Below, piece after piece: positions 17,265 through 26,290 of a DNA stretch of 64,000 bases (its first letter is position 1; every line of letters starts with the position of its first letter). Made by a program: the position numbers and the translations under genes. Source of the stretch: Fusobacterium nucleatum_L. Its GTDB lineage: Bacteria > Fusobacteriota > Fusobacteriia > Fusobacteriales > Fusobacteriaceae. The notes under the pieces are model-generated. The model did no database searches, was not told the DNA's origin, and was given only the letters and a program-made list of their open reading frames with translations. Where the stretch lies: the NCBI RefSeq assembly GCF_050231725.1, contig NZ_CP077172.1:1426001-1490000 (forward strand). Direction: 5' to 3'.

Positions 17265-17858
17265 CTAAAATCTTTCAACAGTTGTAAAAGTTTCAAATGC
17301 AAATTTATGTAAATCAACAGAATTTGCAACTTCTACTTTATGAATATTATTTTTTCTAAAAGCATACATATCTATTTTAGCCATAGCTTTTGGAAACTTA
17401 ACTGTTTCTAATGAGTTTTTATAGAAAGCAGATGCTCCTATATATTCCACAGTTTCAGGTAAATTTAATTCTGAAAGTTCATTCATAGCAAATGAACTTG
17501 GTTCTAATCTTTTTACTTTACTTCCAAATTCAACTTTAGTTAATTTATTTCTATAAAAAGCAAAACCTTCAATATTTACTAGTGCTTCTGGTAATTTTAC
17601 TTCTTTTAATTTACAAACTCCAAAAGCATCATAACCAATACTTTCTACTGTATTAGGAATTATTACTGATGTTAAACCTCTTCTATAAAAAGCATTATCA
17701 GCTATCTTTTTTAAAGGTAGTCCTTCAGGAGTTAATTCAGGAATTACTAAATCAGTTTTACCTTCAACTTTTACTTTATCCTTACCTTTTTGAGTCATTC
17801 CTTTTAGTTCATCACCTTTAAAAATAAAATCATCATATTCCCATATATTTTGATCCAT
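17265..17858 (-). CDS. Cytoplasmic BspA-type leucine-rich-repeat protein
   Basis: After about 60 N-terminal residues, six 22-residue LRR_5 (BspA-like) units run to the end, each with the pattern I..AFY...L..V..P..V (for example IGASAFYKNSLETVKFPKAM). BspA-type proteins are usually surface adhesins, but this one has no signal peptide or anchor. It starts 10 bp after hgdB and is the last gene of the glutamate-fermentation cluster. The function is unknown; a role in binding the dehydratase is only suggested by position. Confidence 0.8.
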   Translation of the reverse strand: MDQNIWEYDDFIFKGDELKGMTQKGKDKVKVEGKTDLVIPELTPEGLPLKKIADNAFYRRGLTSVIIPNTVESIGYDAFGVCKLKEVKLPEALVNIEGFAFYRNKLTKVEFGSKVKRLEPSSFAMNELSELNLPETVEYIGASAFYKNSLETVKFPKAMAKIDMYAFRKNNIHKVEVANSVDLHKFAFETFTTVERF

Positions 17859-17868
17859 TTTTCTCCTC

Positions 17869-19017
17869 CTAAAATCTACTTAATTGTACTAATTCATTAA
17901 ATGTTTCAAGTTGAGTCTTAACTTGTCCAAAGTCCACCATTTGTTGATCATATCCCATTTTGATTAATGGAACTTTAGCAGCATCAAATGCTTGTTTTAA
18001 TGAAGGATATTCCATTTCTTCAGTATCATTGAAGTTCATCATAAATAGTAAGCAACCATCTGCATTATTTTCTTTTACTAGGTCCAATACATATTTAGGT
18101 CTTTTATAGATATCAGGATCATAAAGTAAAGGATCTTCATCCATACGAGCAAATTGGTCAGCAAGAGCTAACATTGGGTCAGCTATTGATAGGTCTATAT
18201 CAACTTTTAGTGCTCTTGATTCATGAGCTACGTCATCTGCAACTATGCATACTTTATAGTTATCAAATACTTCTAAAAGTCCTGGGTTATCAGTAATAAC
18301 TCCACTTGTAACAACTCTTACTCCATCCCATTTTTCTTCTGGTAAAGCTTCTAATTGTTGATTTAATTGTTTTAATAAAGCTGTATGTTCATCTTTTAAC
18401 ATAAAGTATGAGCTTTTTAAAACATTAGATCTATCAGATGCTTTTATACTTTGAGGATGTTTTGCAGCAAGCTTTATAAATCTTCTTTTTTCTTCTCTGT
18501 TTTCATTATAAACTTTGAATGCATTTTTTAAATTTTCATCAGTGATTTTTACATCACAGATTCTTTCTAATTCTTCTTTTGCATTATTAAATATTTTTGC
18601 ATTATATTTTTTACCAAATTCTTCTTTTCTATGTTGCCCATGGTTTAAGAATATCATTGGTATTTTTCTTCCTGCACTTACTTTATAGTTTTGTGAAAAT
18701 GGTCTTAATGTATCGTCTAGTGTAGTAATTATTGATGCAGATAAGCCATTTAAAGTTCCATCTAAAGCCATTTCTAAACATCTTAAAGCCAATGAGTAGT
18801 AGAAAGTAGGGAAATAATCCTTTGCTTTTTCAATAGGTCCTTGTCCTCCCCATACACCAAATGGAACCATTCCACCTGCATAAACTATTTCTTCTGGTGC
18901 ATAATAAGGGAATATTCCGACTGCTTTCTTACCTTCAGCAAGATATTTATCCAATTGCTTTCTAGGATTTTCTGCATAGTACTTAAATTGTTCTAACAAT
19001 TCCTTAATTTCAGCCAT
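17869..19017 (-). CDS. hgdB: (R)-2-hydroxyglutaryl-CoA dehydratase, beta subunit
   Basis: This is the beta subunit of component D, the iron-sulphur enzyme that removes water from (R)-2-hydroxyglutaryl-CoA by a ketyl-radical route. The 382-residue length, the opening MAEIKELLEQFKYYAENPRKQ, the segment GIFPYYAPEEIVYAGGMVPFGVWGG and the downstream DDVAHESRALKVD match HgdB of the family (HGD-D domain). Cluster cysteines are spread through the protein. The gene follows hgdA by 21 bp, the hgdC-hgdA-hgdB order known from Acidaminococcus fermentans. Confidence 0.93.
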   Translation of the reverse strand: MAEIKELLEQFKYYAENPRKQLDKYLAEGKKAVGIFPYYAPEEIVYAGGMVPFGVWGGQGPIEKAKDYFPTFYYSLALRCLEMALDGTLNGLSASIITTLDDTLRPFSQNYKVSAGRKIPMIFLNHGQHRKEEFGKKYNAKIFNNAKEELERICDVKITDENLKNAFKVYNENREEKRRFIKLAAKHPQSIKASDRSNVLKSSYFMLKDEHTALLKQLNQQLEALPEEKWDGVRVVTSGVITDNPGLLEVFDNYKVCIVADDVAHESRALKVDIDLSIADPMLALADQFARMDEDPLLYDPDIYKRPKYVLDLVKENNADGCLLFMMNFNDTEEMEYPSLKQAFDAAKVPLIKMGYDQQMVDFGQVKTQLETFNELVQLSRF

Positions 19018-19038
19018 CTTTCTTTCTTCCTCCTAATT

Positions 19039-20367
19039 TTAGTGTTTTATTGTTTCTTTAGACCAGTCAGTTTCTTTAGTGTTTTCAAAGTTTGTATAAA
19101 CTTCTTCACCTTTTGCCAATCTTTCTTCTTTTCTTTCTTGCATTATTTCAACAAGTCCTTGTACTCTTGTATTATATTGTTCTGTAGAGAAGTTTCTTTC
19201 ATCAGCTTGGTCTCCATCAAAGTGAACAACTGGGATTCCTAAATCTTCTTTCCATCTTCTTTCTATTTCAGGCATTGCACCACTCCAAGGTTTACAACTA
19301 CGGTTATAGTTTACAAGTGCTCCACTTATACCATTTTCTTTAGCCATAGTTTCTCTCCATTCAACACCAGTTTCTATACATACAGAACAAGGTGCTTTAC
19401 AGTATGCTGCTGCCATTTCTCTTACATTATTATATCTAAATCCAAATGCTGGTGCATAAACAACTGCAGTAACATTTACTCCATTATCTTTTAAAGGTTC
19501 AAATAATGGTTTTAATCCTGGCCAACAAGGGATTCCTTCAAATAGAATTCTGTGTTCTTCTGGATATTCCCAAGTAGATGTTCCTTCTTTTATAGATTGT
19601 TCAAATTCATCTGCAAGTAATTCAAATCCCATAGCTGCTTCTTCATCACATCTTGCTGCAACTATATCTGCCATGTGGTTGAATAAATCAAATCCACTCA
19701 ATGGAGATGGTTTATATCCCATATATTTACAAGATTTTAACCAAGCTGCTGCTGTTCTATTTGCTCTTGCACAAGCATCTTCAAATTTCTTTTCATCAAA
19801 TTTCTTTCCTGTTAATTCTTCTAATTGTTTTATAGCATGATCAAATTGTCCTATTAAATAGTCAACTTTTTCTTCTGGTGTATCTACTGTATTAGAAAAT
19901 GGTATATCTATCATTATTAATGGTATATTATGAATTCTTGCTATATTTTCATACCATTTAGTCATCATGTTACAGATGTTGTTACAACATAGTAAGAAGT
20001 CTGGTTGAGGCATTCTTCTTGCATCTGTTGGTTCACCAGCAGCATAAGCTAAGCTGATTCTTGCATATCCACAAATATCATTGTCATAACCCATATCTTC
20101 AGCAGCTTGACAAAGTCTTAAACCATCTTTTTTTGCAGCAGTTGATGCAGCATGATTTTCAGGATATACAACATTTAAATCAAATGCTTTAGCAAGTTCA
20201 ATAGGGAATTTAGAAGAACTCCATCCAACTAATTCTCCTCTCTTTTTTGCTTCCCAAGCATTTGCATAAACTTTATCAACAACTCCTCTTAGTATAGCTG
20301 CAGCAGGTTTATGTCCTTCTATTGGTCTAGGTTTCTTATTAGGTAATTTTTCCATTTTTCCAGCCAT
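19039..20367 (-). CDS. hgdA: (R)-2-hydroxyglutaryl-CoA dehydratase, alpha subunit
   Basis: The alpha subunit pairs with HgdB to form component D, which carries [4Fe-4S] clusters. The family start (MAGKMEKLPNKKPRPIEGHKPAAAILRG is close to known HgdA), the cysteine-rich CCNNICNMMTKWYENIARI and VNYNRSCKPWSG segments and the 442-residue length support the call. The reaction gives (E)-glutaconyl-CoA, the substrate of the decarboxylase encoded upstream. A gap of about 80 bp separates it from hgdC, with no clear terminator. Confidence 0.93.
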   Translation of the reverse strand: MAGKMEKLPNKKPRPIEGHKPAAAILRGVVDKVYANAWEAKKRGELVGWSSSKFPIELAKAFDLNVVYPENHAASTAAKKDGLRLCQAAEDMGYDNDICGYARISLAYAAGEPTDARRMPQPDFLLCCNNICNMMTKWYENIARIHNIPLIMIDIPFSNTVDTPEEKVDYLIGQFDHAIKQLEELTGKKFDEKKFEDACARANRTAAAWLKSCKYMGYKPSPLSGFDLFNHMADIVAARCDEEAAMGFELLADEFEQSIKEGTSTWEYPEEHRILFEGIPCWPGLKPLFEPLKDNGVNVTAVVYAPAFGFRYNNVREMAAAYCKAPCSVCIETGVEWRETMAKENGISGALVNYNRSCKPWSGAMPEIERRWKEDLGIPVVHFDGDQADERNFSTEQYNTRVQGLVEIMQERKEERLAKGEEVYTNFENTKETDWSKETIKH

Positions 20368-20445
20368 TTTGTTTCCTCCTATTCATTTCTAAATACTATT
20401 ATCTATAATATTTTATAAATATTAATATACCAAAGTTTATCTCAA

Positions 20446-21243
20446 TTACTGATTAGTCATCATATATTTTTGATAAGCAAATAAAGCAGCTCCTATTGCC
20501 CCATTTAATTGACAATATTCATTTGTATGTAATTTAAAACCTAGATTTTTTTCTAAAGCTCTAACCATACCTTTATTAAGTGCAACTCCACCAGTCATAA
20601 CAACATCATCTTTTATACCTATTCTTTTTGCCAAGCTTCCAACACGGCTAGCTATAGCAGTGTGAATACCTTTTACTATATCTTCAATTTTTGTGCCTTT
20701 AGCAAGTTGAGAAATTACTTCTGACTCTGCAAATACAGTACAAGTTGAACTTATAGCTACATCAACTTTTGATTTTTCATCTAACTTTTCTAAGTCTTCT
20801 AAATCTACTTCTAAAACTTTTGCGATTACATCTAAAAACCTTCCAGTTCCTGCAGCACATTTATCATTCATAACAAAATTTTCAAGCATTCCATTGTCAC
20901 CAATTTTTAATGCTTTTGAATCTTGTCCACCGATATCTATAATTGAGTGAACATTTGGAAATAGAAAATACGCTCCTTTAGCATGACAAGATAATTCAGA
21001 CATCTGAGCTGGAACTTCATCTAACGAATTTCTTCCATAACCTGTTGCAACTGCTCCTTGTAATTCATTTACTGAACTTAGTCCAACTTGTTCCAATGCT
21101 TCTTTCATGGCTCTAGCTGGTCCACTAGTTCCTGTCCCTACTGATATAACAGCTTTTGCAACGATTTCTTTACCATCTTTTAATATTACACATTTAGATG
21201 CTGTTGATCCAACATCTATTCCCATAGTAAAAACATTACTCAT
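20446..21243 (-). CDS. hgdC: 2-hydroxyglutaryl-CoA dehydratase activator (component A)
   Basis: HgdC is a homodimeric ATPase of the ASKHA fold with a bridging [4Fe-4S] cluster that injects a high-energy electron into HgdAB. The phosphate loop DVGSTASKC is at residues 10-18. The cluster cysteines are C129 (NDKCAAGTGRF) and C168 (SSTCTVFAES), and a second nucleotide motif is MTGGVALNKGMV. The length of 265 aa is standard. It lies 34 bp after gltS and upstream of hgdA. Confidence 0.95.
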   Translation of the reverse strand: MSNVFTMGIDVGSTASKCVILKDGKEIVAKAVISVGTGTSGPARAMKEALEQVGLSSVNELQGAVATGYGRNSLDEVPAQMSELSCHAKGAYFLFPNVHSIIDIGGQDSKALKIGDNGMLENFVMNDKCAAGTGRFLDVIAKVLEVDLEDLEKLDEKSKVDVAISSTCTVFAESEVISQLAKGTKIEDIVKGIHTAIASRVGSLAKRIGIKDDVVMTGGVALNKGMVRALEKNLGFKLHTNEYCQLNGAIGAALFAYQKYMMTNQ

Positions 21244-21277
21244 TGTTATACTATCCTTTCCTTAAAAATAAATTAAA

Positions 21278-22519
21278 TTATCCAATCCATACAGCATGTA
21301 AATTTTTAGCTATATCTAAAAATTTAGTTATGATTATTGCATTTGATATATTACTAATAAATCCTCCAATTACTGGAACAACAAAGAATGCTAACTTAGA
21401 ATATCTATATTTTTTACAAACAGTTTGCATAGTAGTCATTGAAACAGGAACAGCTCCTAATCCAAATCCAGTATGTCCTACTGCCATTACTGCAGCATCA
21501 TAATTTTTACCTAATAGTCTAAATGTTAATAAATAACAGAAAATTACTATAAATATTACTTGTGCCAACAATAAAACTACTAATGCCATTCCTAATCCTG
21601 ATAGTTGCCATAATTTCATAGTGATAATTGACATTGATACAAATAATCCTAATGAAAATTCTCCAACAGTATCCATTGCTTCATATAAAGCATCATGATT
21701 TCCTTTTTTTCTGTCATAGAATAATCTTACTAAAATTCCTCCAAACATACAACTTACATGTATAGGGAATTTTATTCCATAATTTTTTAATAAAGTTGTT
21801 ATTATTTGTCCAATACCAATAGCTATACACATTAAAAATACTGCATGTATAAGTTGGTTTTTACTCATTAAAATTCCAGTTGATTCATCTCCAGCCATTT
21901 CAGCTTTTTCTTCTTTTCCATCTAATAATGGATCCTCAAGTTTATGTCTTTTTACTATAAAGTTTCCTAAAGGTCCACCTATAATACATCCTGAAATTAA
22001 TCCGAATGTAGCTGCTGCTATCGCAACTTCCATAGCTGCTGGTGCTCCTGCTTCAACTGCAATTGGTGCAAATGATGCAGCATTACCATGTCCACCAGTC
22101 ATAGGGATACTACCAGTCATCATTGAAATTAATGGGTCTATATTCATAAATTTACCAACTGCTAATGCTAGTGCGTTTTGACAAGCTGCTAAAACAGCAG
22201 CTAAGATTGCAAATATTACAACAAGTTTTCCTCCTTTTTTCAAAAGAGCCATACTTGCTGCAGCTCCACTTGCTGCAAAGAATATACAATAGAATAGTTG
22301 GTTTACTGTTTTATAGTCAAATTCTAATTCAACTATTTTAAAATGATATAAAGCATAGACTACTACTGCAAATATTGTTCCACCAACAACAGAAGCTGGT
22401 AAACAATACTTCTTTAAAATTGGAAATATTTTTCTCATCAAATCTCCAAAATATATAGCCAATACTGCCAACATTAATGTTTCAAACATACTTACTTTAA
22501 ATATACTTATTTCTTCCAT
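21278..22519 (-). CDS. gltS: Sodium/glutamate symporter GltS
   Basis: GltS imports glutamate with Na+. The 413-residue protein has two inverted halves of five or more membrane segments with the typical GGHGNAASFAPI and GHTGFGLGAVP glycine-rich loops. Its place between gcdA and hgdC fits: it supplies the substrate of the pathway and spends the Na+ gradient made by the decarboxylase. In A. fermentans gcdA is followed directly by hgdC, so gltS looks like an insertion into that order. A strong hairpin lies upstream at 22579-22621. Confidence 0.94.
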   Translation of the reverse strand: MEEISIFKVSMFETLMLAVLAIYFGDLMRKIFPILKKYCLPASVVGGTIFAVVVYALYHFKIVELEFDYKTVNQLFYCIFFAASGAAASMALLKKGGKLVVIFAILAAVLAACQNALALAVGKFMNIDPLISMMTGSIPMTGGHGNAASFAPIAVEAGAPAAMEVAIAAATFGLISGCIIGGPLGNFIVKRHKLEDPLLDGKEEKAEMAGDESTGILMSKNQLIHAVFLMCIAIGIGQIITTLLKNYGIKFPIHVSCMFGGILVRLFYDRKKGNHDALYEAMDTVGEFSLGLFVSMSIITMKLWQLSGLGMALVVLLLAQVIFIVIFCYLLTFRLLGKNYDAAVMAVGHTGFGLGAVPVSMTTMQTVCKKYRYSKLAFFVVPVIGGFISNISNAIIITKFLDIAKNLHAVWIG

Positions 22520-22578
22520 ATTTCTCCTATTTCTAATTTTTTGATTATAAATATTTAAGTTAGAATTCCCATACTATT

Positions 22579-22621
22579 TTACTATACTACCCATAGATAA
22601 TTATTTTGGGTAGTATAGTAA
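22579..22621. other. 15-bp perfect hairpin between gcdA and gltS
   Basis: TTACTATACTACCCA (22579-22593) pairs perfectly with 22607-22621 across a 13-nt AT-rich loop. In the direction of the operon (minus) no T tract follows, so it is unlikely to terminate there; it could protect or process the mRNA, or act as a terminator for antisense transcription. Confidence 0.65.
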
Positions 22622-22637
22622 TAAGTTTTTATTTAGC

Positions 22638-24392
22638 TTATTTTTTTGTATAAGTTTCAAACTCTCTTATTGCTCTTGGTAAAATCATTTGATGGAATGC
22701 ACAAATTGATTTTGGATTTTGGTATACTGCATTAGCAAATGCAGAGATATATCCTCTTAAATCATATAGAGGTACTATTTCATCAACCATACCTGTTTTT
22801 GCACAGTATGCAGGTCTTGATTTAGCTGTGTATTCATTTATCAATTGATTCATTTTGTCTATTGTTGGTTGTAAATCTTTTCCAGCCTTATAATCTTTTG
22901 CAAGTCTTCTTGAATACATTGCAGAAGCTGCTGTTTCTCCATTCATTACATATACTTCTGTAGCTGCTGTTCCTAAAGAGAAAGCATTTGTGTTATTTCC
23001 TTGTGGTCCACCTAATACATAGTGAGCTGCTGCAGAACCTTTTCTAATAGTAATTTCTATTTGAGGTACATTAGAATTTTCTATAGAGTAAATTAGAGAT
23101 TGTCCTAATCCTAATAATTCTGCTTCTTCAGCAGGATTTCCTACATCTATACCACTTGTATCTTGTAACCAAACTATTGGTAATCTATCTCTTGAGCAAA
23201 GAGTTACAAATTCACTCATTTTAATAAGCCCTTGACGATATAGTTTACCACCAATTCCAACTGCTTTTTCTCTGTATTCAGGATAGTTCATTAATAGTCC
23301 TTGTGCATTTGCAACAACTCCAACTAATAATCCATCAACTTTTGCAATTCCTGTAACAACTTCTGGACCATATCCTTTTTTGTATTCAGAAAATTCACTG
23401 TTATCGAATAAACGACCTATTACATCATAGATATTGTAGATTTTCTTTTGATTCATTGGAATTATTGAATATAAATCATTTGGATCAAGAGCAGGTTCAG
23501 TTGGTTCATCAACTCTAAAGAATTCTAAGTCATAAGCTGGTAGATAGTCCATATATTTTTTAATTCCATCTATAACACCAATTTCATCATCATAAACTTC
23601 TCTAAAGAAACCAGTTTTGTCATAGTGAACATGGATAGTTCCAGGAACTTCAACTTTTTTAGCTGCCATTGTAGCTTCAGCTATTTGAATAGCTCCTTCC
23701 ATATCTATGTATCCTTTAGGATTCATTCCTCCAACAATTCCTGCTCCTCCAACTGCCATATTAGCATCTTTATGAGCTATAAGTATTGTAGGGCTGATAC
23801 TGTGATATCCTCCACCTGCTGGGTTAGTTCCATAAATTCCAACTATTACTGGAATTCCTAATTGTTGTAATTCTGCATTACGGAAGAATGGAGTTCCTCC
23901 TCCTCTTCTATTAGCATAAACTTTTTCTTGTTCATCAAGTTTAACACCACTACAATTTAGAACATAAACTAATGGAATACCTAAGCATTTAGCAGTATCT
24001 GATGCTCTTAATAAGTTATCAGCTTGTCCTGGAACCCAAGCTCCAACTATTTTTTTATTATCAGATGCAACAACTACTGCCCATTTTCCACCAATTCTTC
24101 CTAATCCTTTTACTATACCAGTTCCAGTTTCAAAGTCTTCAGGGTTGTATAGAGTATTTAAAGGATACCAAGTTCCTTCATCTACTAATTCTGCTACTCT
24201 TTCTAATGCAGTCATTTGATCTTTATCATGAATTTTTTCATCAGGAGTTCCTGCATCTTGCATTGCTGCAATGCTATCTGCAATTGCTGCTTCAATTTCT
24301 TTTACTGCATTTTCATTGGCTGCATCAATATTAGCTAAAGCCTTTCCTACTTGTGGCATATTTTGAAAATATTTAGGCATTGAATAATTCAT
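22638..24392 (-). CDS. gcdA: Glutaconyl-CoA decarboxylase, alpha (carboxyltransferase) subunit
   Basis: GcdA moves the carboxyl group of glutaconyl-CoA to the biotin on GcdC, giving crotonyl-CoA. It is a 584-residue member of the acyl-CoA carboxyltransferase family with two crotonase-type halves; AHKDANMAVGGAGIVGGMNPKG and the GSAAAHYVLGGPQGNNTNAFSLGTAATEVYVM region are diagnostic. The start MNYSMPKYFQNMPQVGKAL resembles the A. fermentans protein. It follows gctB by 15 bp. Confidence 0.95.
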   Translation of the reverse strand: MNYSMPKYFQNMPQVGKALANIDAANENAVKEIEAAIADSIAAMQDAGTPDEKIHDKDQMTALERVAELVDEGTWYPLNTLYNPEDFETGTGIVKGLGRIGGKWAVVVASDNKKIVGAWVPGQADNLLRASDTAKCLGIPLVYVLNCSGVKLDEQEKVYANRRGGGTPFFRNAELQQLGIPVIVGIYGTNPAGGGYHSISPTILIAHKDANMAVGGAGIVGGMNPKGYIDMEGAIQIAEATMAAKKVEVPGTIHVHYDKTGFFREVYDDEIGVIDGIKKYMDYLPAYDLEFFRVDEPTEPALDPNDLYSIIPMNQKKIYNIYDVIGRLFDNSEFSEYKKGYGPEVVTGIAKVDGLLVGVVANAQGLLMNYPEYREKAVGIGGKLYRQGLIKMSEFVTLCSRDRLPIVWLQDTSGIDVGNPAEEAELLGLGQSLIYSIENSNVPQIEITIRKGSAAAHYVLGGPQGNNTNAFSLGTAATEVYVMNGETAASAMYSRRLAKDYKAGKDLQPTIDKMNQLINEYTAKSRPAYCAKTGMVDEIVPLYDLRGYISAFANAVYQNPKSICAFHQMILPRAIREFETYTKK

Positions 24393-24407
24393 TTATCTTC
24401 TCCTCTC

Positions 24408-25211
24408 TTATTCTTCTACTGGAACTTTTATGAATGCTTGTCCTGGATCTATATCTTCTCTTATCATTTTGATGATTTCTTCAGTTGGAGCTTCTAATTG
24501 AACTGCTCTAGAAGTATCTATTTCAAATCCAGTGTTTTCAATTATATCTTCTATTGTAACTCCTGGATAGTATCCAGCTAAGTACATTCTCTTAGTTTTT
24601 TCATCAAATCTTAAAATACCTTTATCTGTAACAACAGCAAGTGGTCCTCTGTTTCCAGGAAGTCCTAATTTTTCTCTTCCTCCTGGTCCTCCAGCCCATC
24701 CAACACTTGTTACATAATCTATTTTATCTATAAATCTTCTTTTTTCATGTTGCATCATTATTACAGTATTTGAATAAGTAGCTATACCATTAGCTCCTCC
24801 ACTTCCTGTAAATCTTGTTTTTGGTTTTACATAGTCATCACCAATGATAGTAGAGTTTAAATCTCCATAAGGATTTATTTGAGCTCCTCCGATGAAAGCT
24901 ATCATTCTGTCATTTCCATTTAAGTATTCATTAGTTTCAAATCCTATGAATCTTACATTTGGCCATTGAACAGCACAGTGTCCCATAAGTCTTAAATCTC
25001 CAACACTTCTTGGAACTTCTATTGGACTACAATCCATTAATCCACTTTCAACTATTAGTTTACAATTAGGTGCAAATTTATTTTTAGCAACAGTTGCTCC
25101 TATTAAAGGTAATCCTGTTCCTACTATAACTATTTGTCCATCTTTAATTTCCTTAGCAATAGTAATAGCTTGCATTTCTTTATTTGTATAGTTTTTATAA
25201 TTCTTTGCCAT
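24408..25211 (-). CDS. gctB: Glutaconate CoA-transferase, subunit B
   Basis: Gct transfers CoA from acetyl-CoA or glutaconyl-CoA to (R)-2-hydroxyglutarate. The catalytic glutamate lies in KLIVESGLMD (about E55), matching E54 of the A. fermentans enzyme. The GSGGANGIATYS and GWAGGPGGREKLGLPGNRGP segments are typical. The length of 267 aa is standard. It starts 2 bp after gctA ends, so the subunits are made in a coupled way. Confidence 0.95.
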   Translation of the reverse strand: MAKNYKNYTNKEMQAITIAKEIKDGQIVIVGTGLPLIGATVAKNKFAPNCKLIVESGLMDCSPIEVPRSVGDLRLMGHCAVQWPNVRFIGFETNEYLNGNDRMIAFIGGAQINPYGDLNSTIIGDDYVKPKTRFTGSGGANGIATYSNTVIMMQHEKRRFIDKIDYVTSVGWAGGPGGREKLGLPGNRGPLAVVTDKGILRFDEKTKRMYLAGYYPGVTIEDIIENTGFEIDTSRAVQLEAPTEEIIKMIREDIDPGQAFIKVPVEE

Positions 25212-25213
25212 TA

Positions 25214-26179
25214 TTATTCACCATCCTTAACTAATTTTGCTGCATATTGGAATCCTGGTACTACTCTTAATTTGCTTACTCTTGGTAAACCTAATTTAGC
25301 TAAGTATCCTTCGTGATCCTTAACATCTATAACCCATTCTTGTATAAATTTTTCGAAATCTTCATCTGTTTTAGTTACAGAGTCATACATTTTATAGAAA
25401 GCTGGGTCATAATCATAGTAGTTATATAATTGAGATGGGTGGCATCCACAAGGTGCATGAACTACGGCATCTACACAAAATTCTGGAATTGAGTTTTTAG
25501 AAGGATCTCTTCTAATTTCTTCTTCTGTTACAATTTCTTCAGCTATTACTATAACTTTTTTAGCAGCTATTGCAATATCTATATCATGGAATTCATCTCC
25601 TTCTATTGAACAAGTTCCATTGATAGAAGCTTTTTGAACAGAAATTATAGCTGTATCTAGTCTTGGAACTGGAACTGCTATTACTTCTTCTCCTTCTTTA
25701 AAAGGATTAGGTATTCTTTCTAATTTTTTATCAGGCAATTTAGGAATTGTCTTTCTGATCTCTGCACTTATTCCCCATTTGTATTCTAAGTCACTACCTT
25801 CCATTAATTTTACTGGTAAATATGGTAAACCTAATGAAGAAGCATGTAACATTAACATAATAACATCTTGAGAATAATCTTCTAATAATAAATTATGTTT
25901 CTTTTCTACTGCATCTCTGAATCTTCTACAAACATTAGTATATCCTGAGTTAGCTATATAACAGTTTATGAAAGCTTTTATTCTTCCACATCCTATCAAC
26001 ATATCCCAATCTCCACCTGCTGGACCAGAATATCCTATAAAATCTGTTTGCCCTTGTCTAATAATTTCATAAACAGCCGCATAAGGCTTTCTGTTTGTTG
26101 TGAATCCTCCAAAACATAAGCTATCTCCAGATTCAACATACTTTGCTATTGCATCATGTAAAGACATTACTTTGCTCAC
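25214..26179 (-). CDS. gctA: Glutaconate CoA-transferase, subunit A
   Basis: This is the subunit A partner of GctB in the class-I CoA-transferase fold. The N-terminus MSKVMSLHDAIAKYVESGDSLCFGGFTTNRKPYAAVYEI and the later DTAIISVQKASINGTCSIEGDEFHD match known GctA; the 321-residue length is right. A GGAGG lies shortly before the ATG. A hairpin at 26208-26246 separates it from gcdB and may mark a change of mRNA level inside the operon. Confidence 0.95.
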   Translation of the reverse strand: MSKVMSLHDAIAKYVESGDSLCFGGFTTNRKPYAAVYEIIRQGQTDFIGYSGPAGGDWDMLIGCGRIKAFINCYIANSGYTNVCRRFRDAVEKKHNLLLEDYSQDVIMLMLHASSLGLPYLPVKLMEGSDLEYKWGISAEIRKTIPKLPDKKLERIPNPFKEGEEVIAVPVPRLDTAIISVQKASINGTCSIEGDEFHDIDIAIAAKKVIVIAEEIVTEEEIRRDPSKNSIPEFCVDAVVHAPCGCHPSQLYNYYDYDPAFYKMYDSVTKTDEDFEKFIQEWVIDVKDHEGYLAKLGLPRVSKLRVVPGFQYAAKLVKDGE

Positions 26180-26207
26180 AAAAATCCCTCCTAAATTTTT
26201 TTATAAA

Positions 26208-26246
26208 TAGTTATAAGATTGAGCCTTAACCCAACCTTAATAACTA
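26208..26246. other. Intra-operon hairpin between gcdB and gctA
   Basis: TAGTTATAAGATTG (26208-26221) pairs with CAACCTTAATAACTA (26232-26246) with one G-T pair and one bulge. On the operon strand no T tract follows, so processing or stabilisation is more likely than full termination; on the plus strand a T-rich tract follows. Confidence 0.55.
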
Positions 26247-26290
26247 CTTTTTATATATTTTTAATATAAATTACTAACAATTTTACTTTA

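Noticed and set aside
21243..21503. Plus-strand frame opposite gltS and hgdC
   Set aside because: It is antisense to the conserved gltS C-terminus, has no ribosome site, and its product looks like no known protein.
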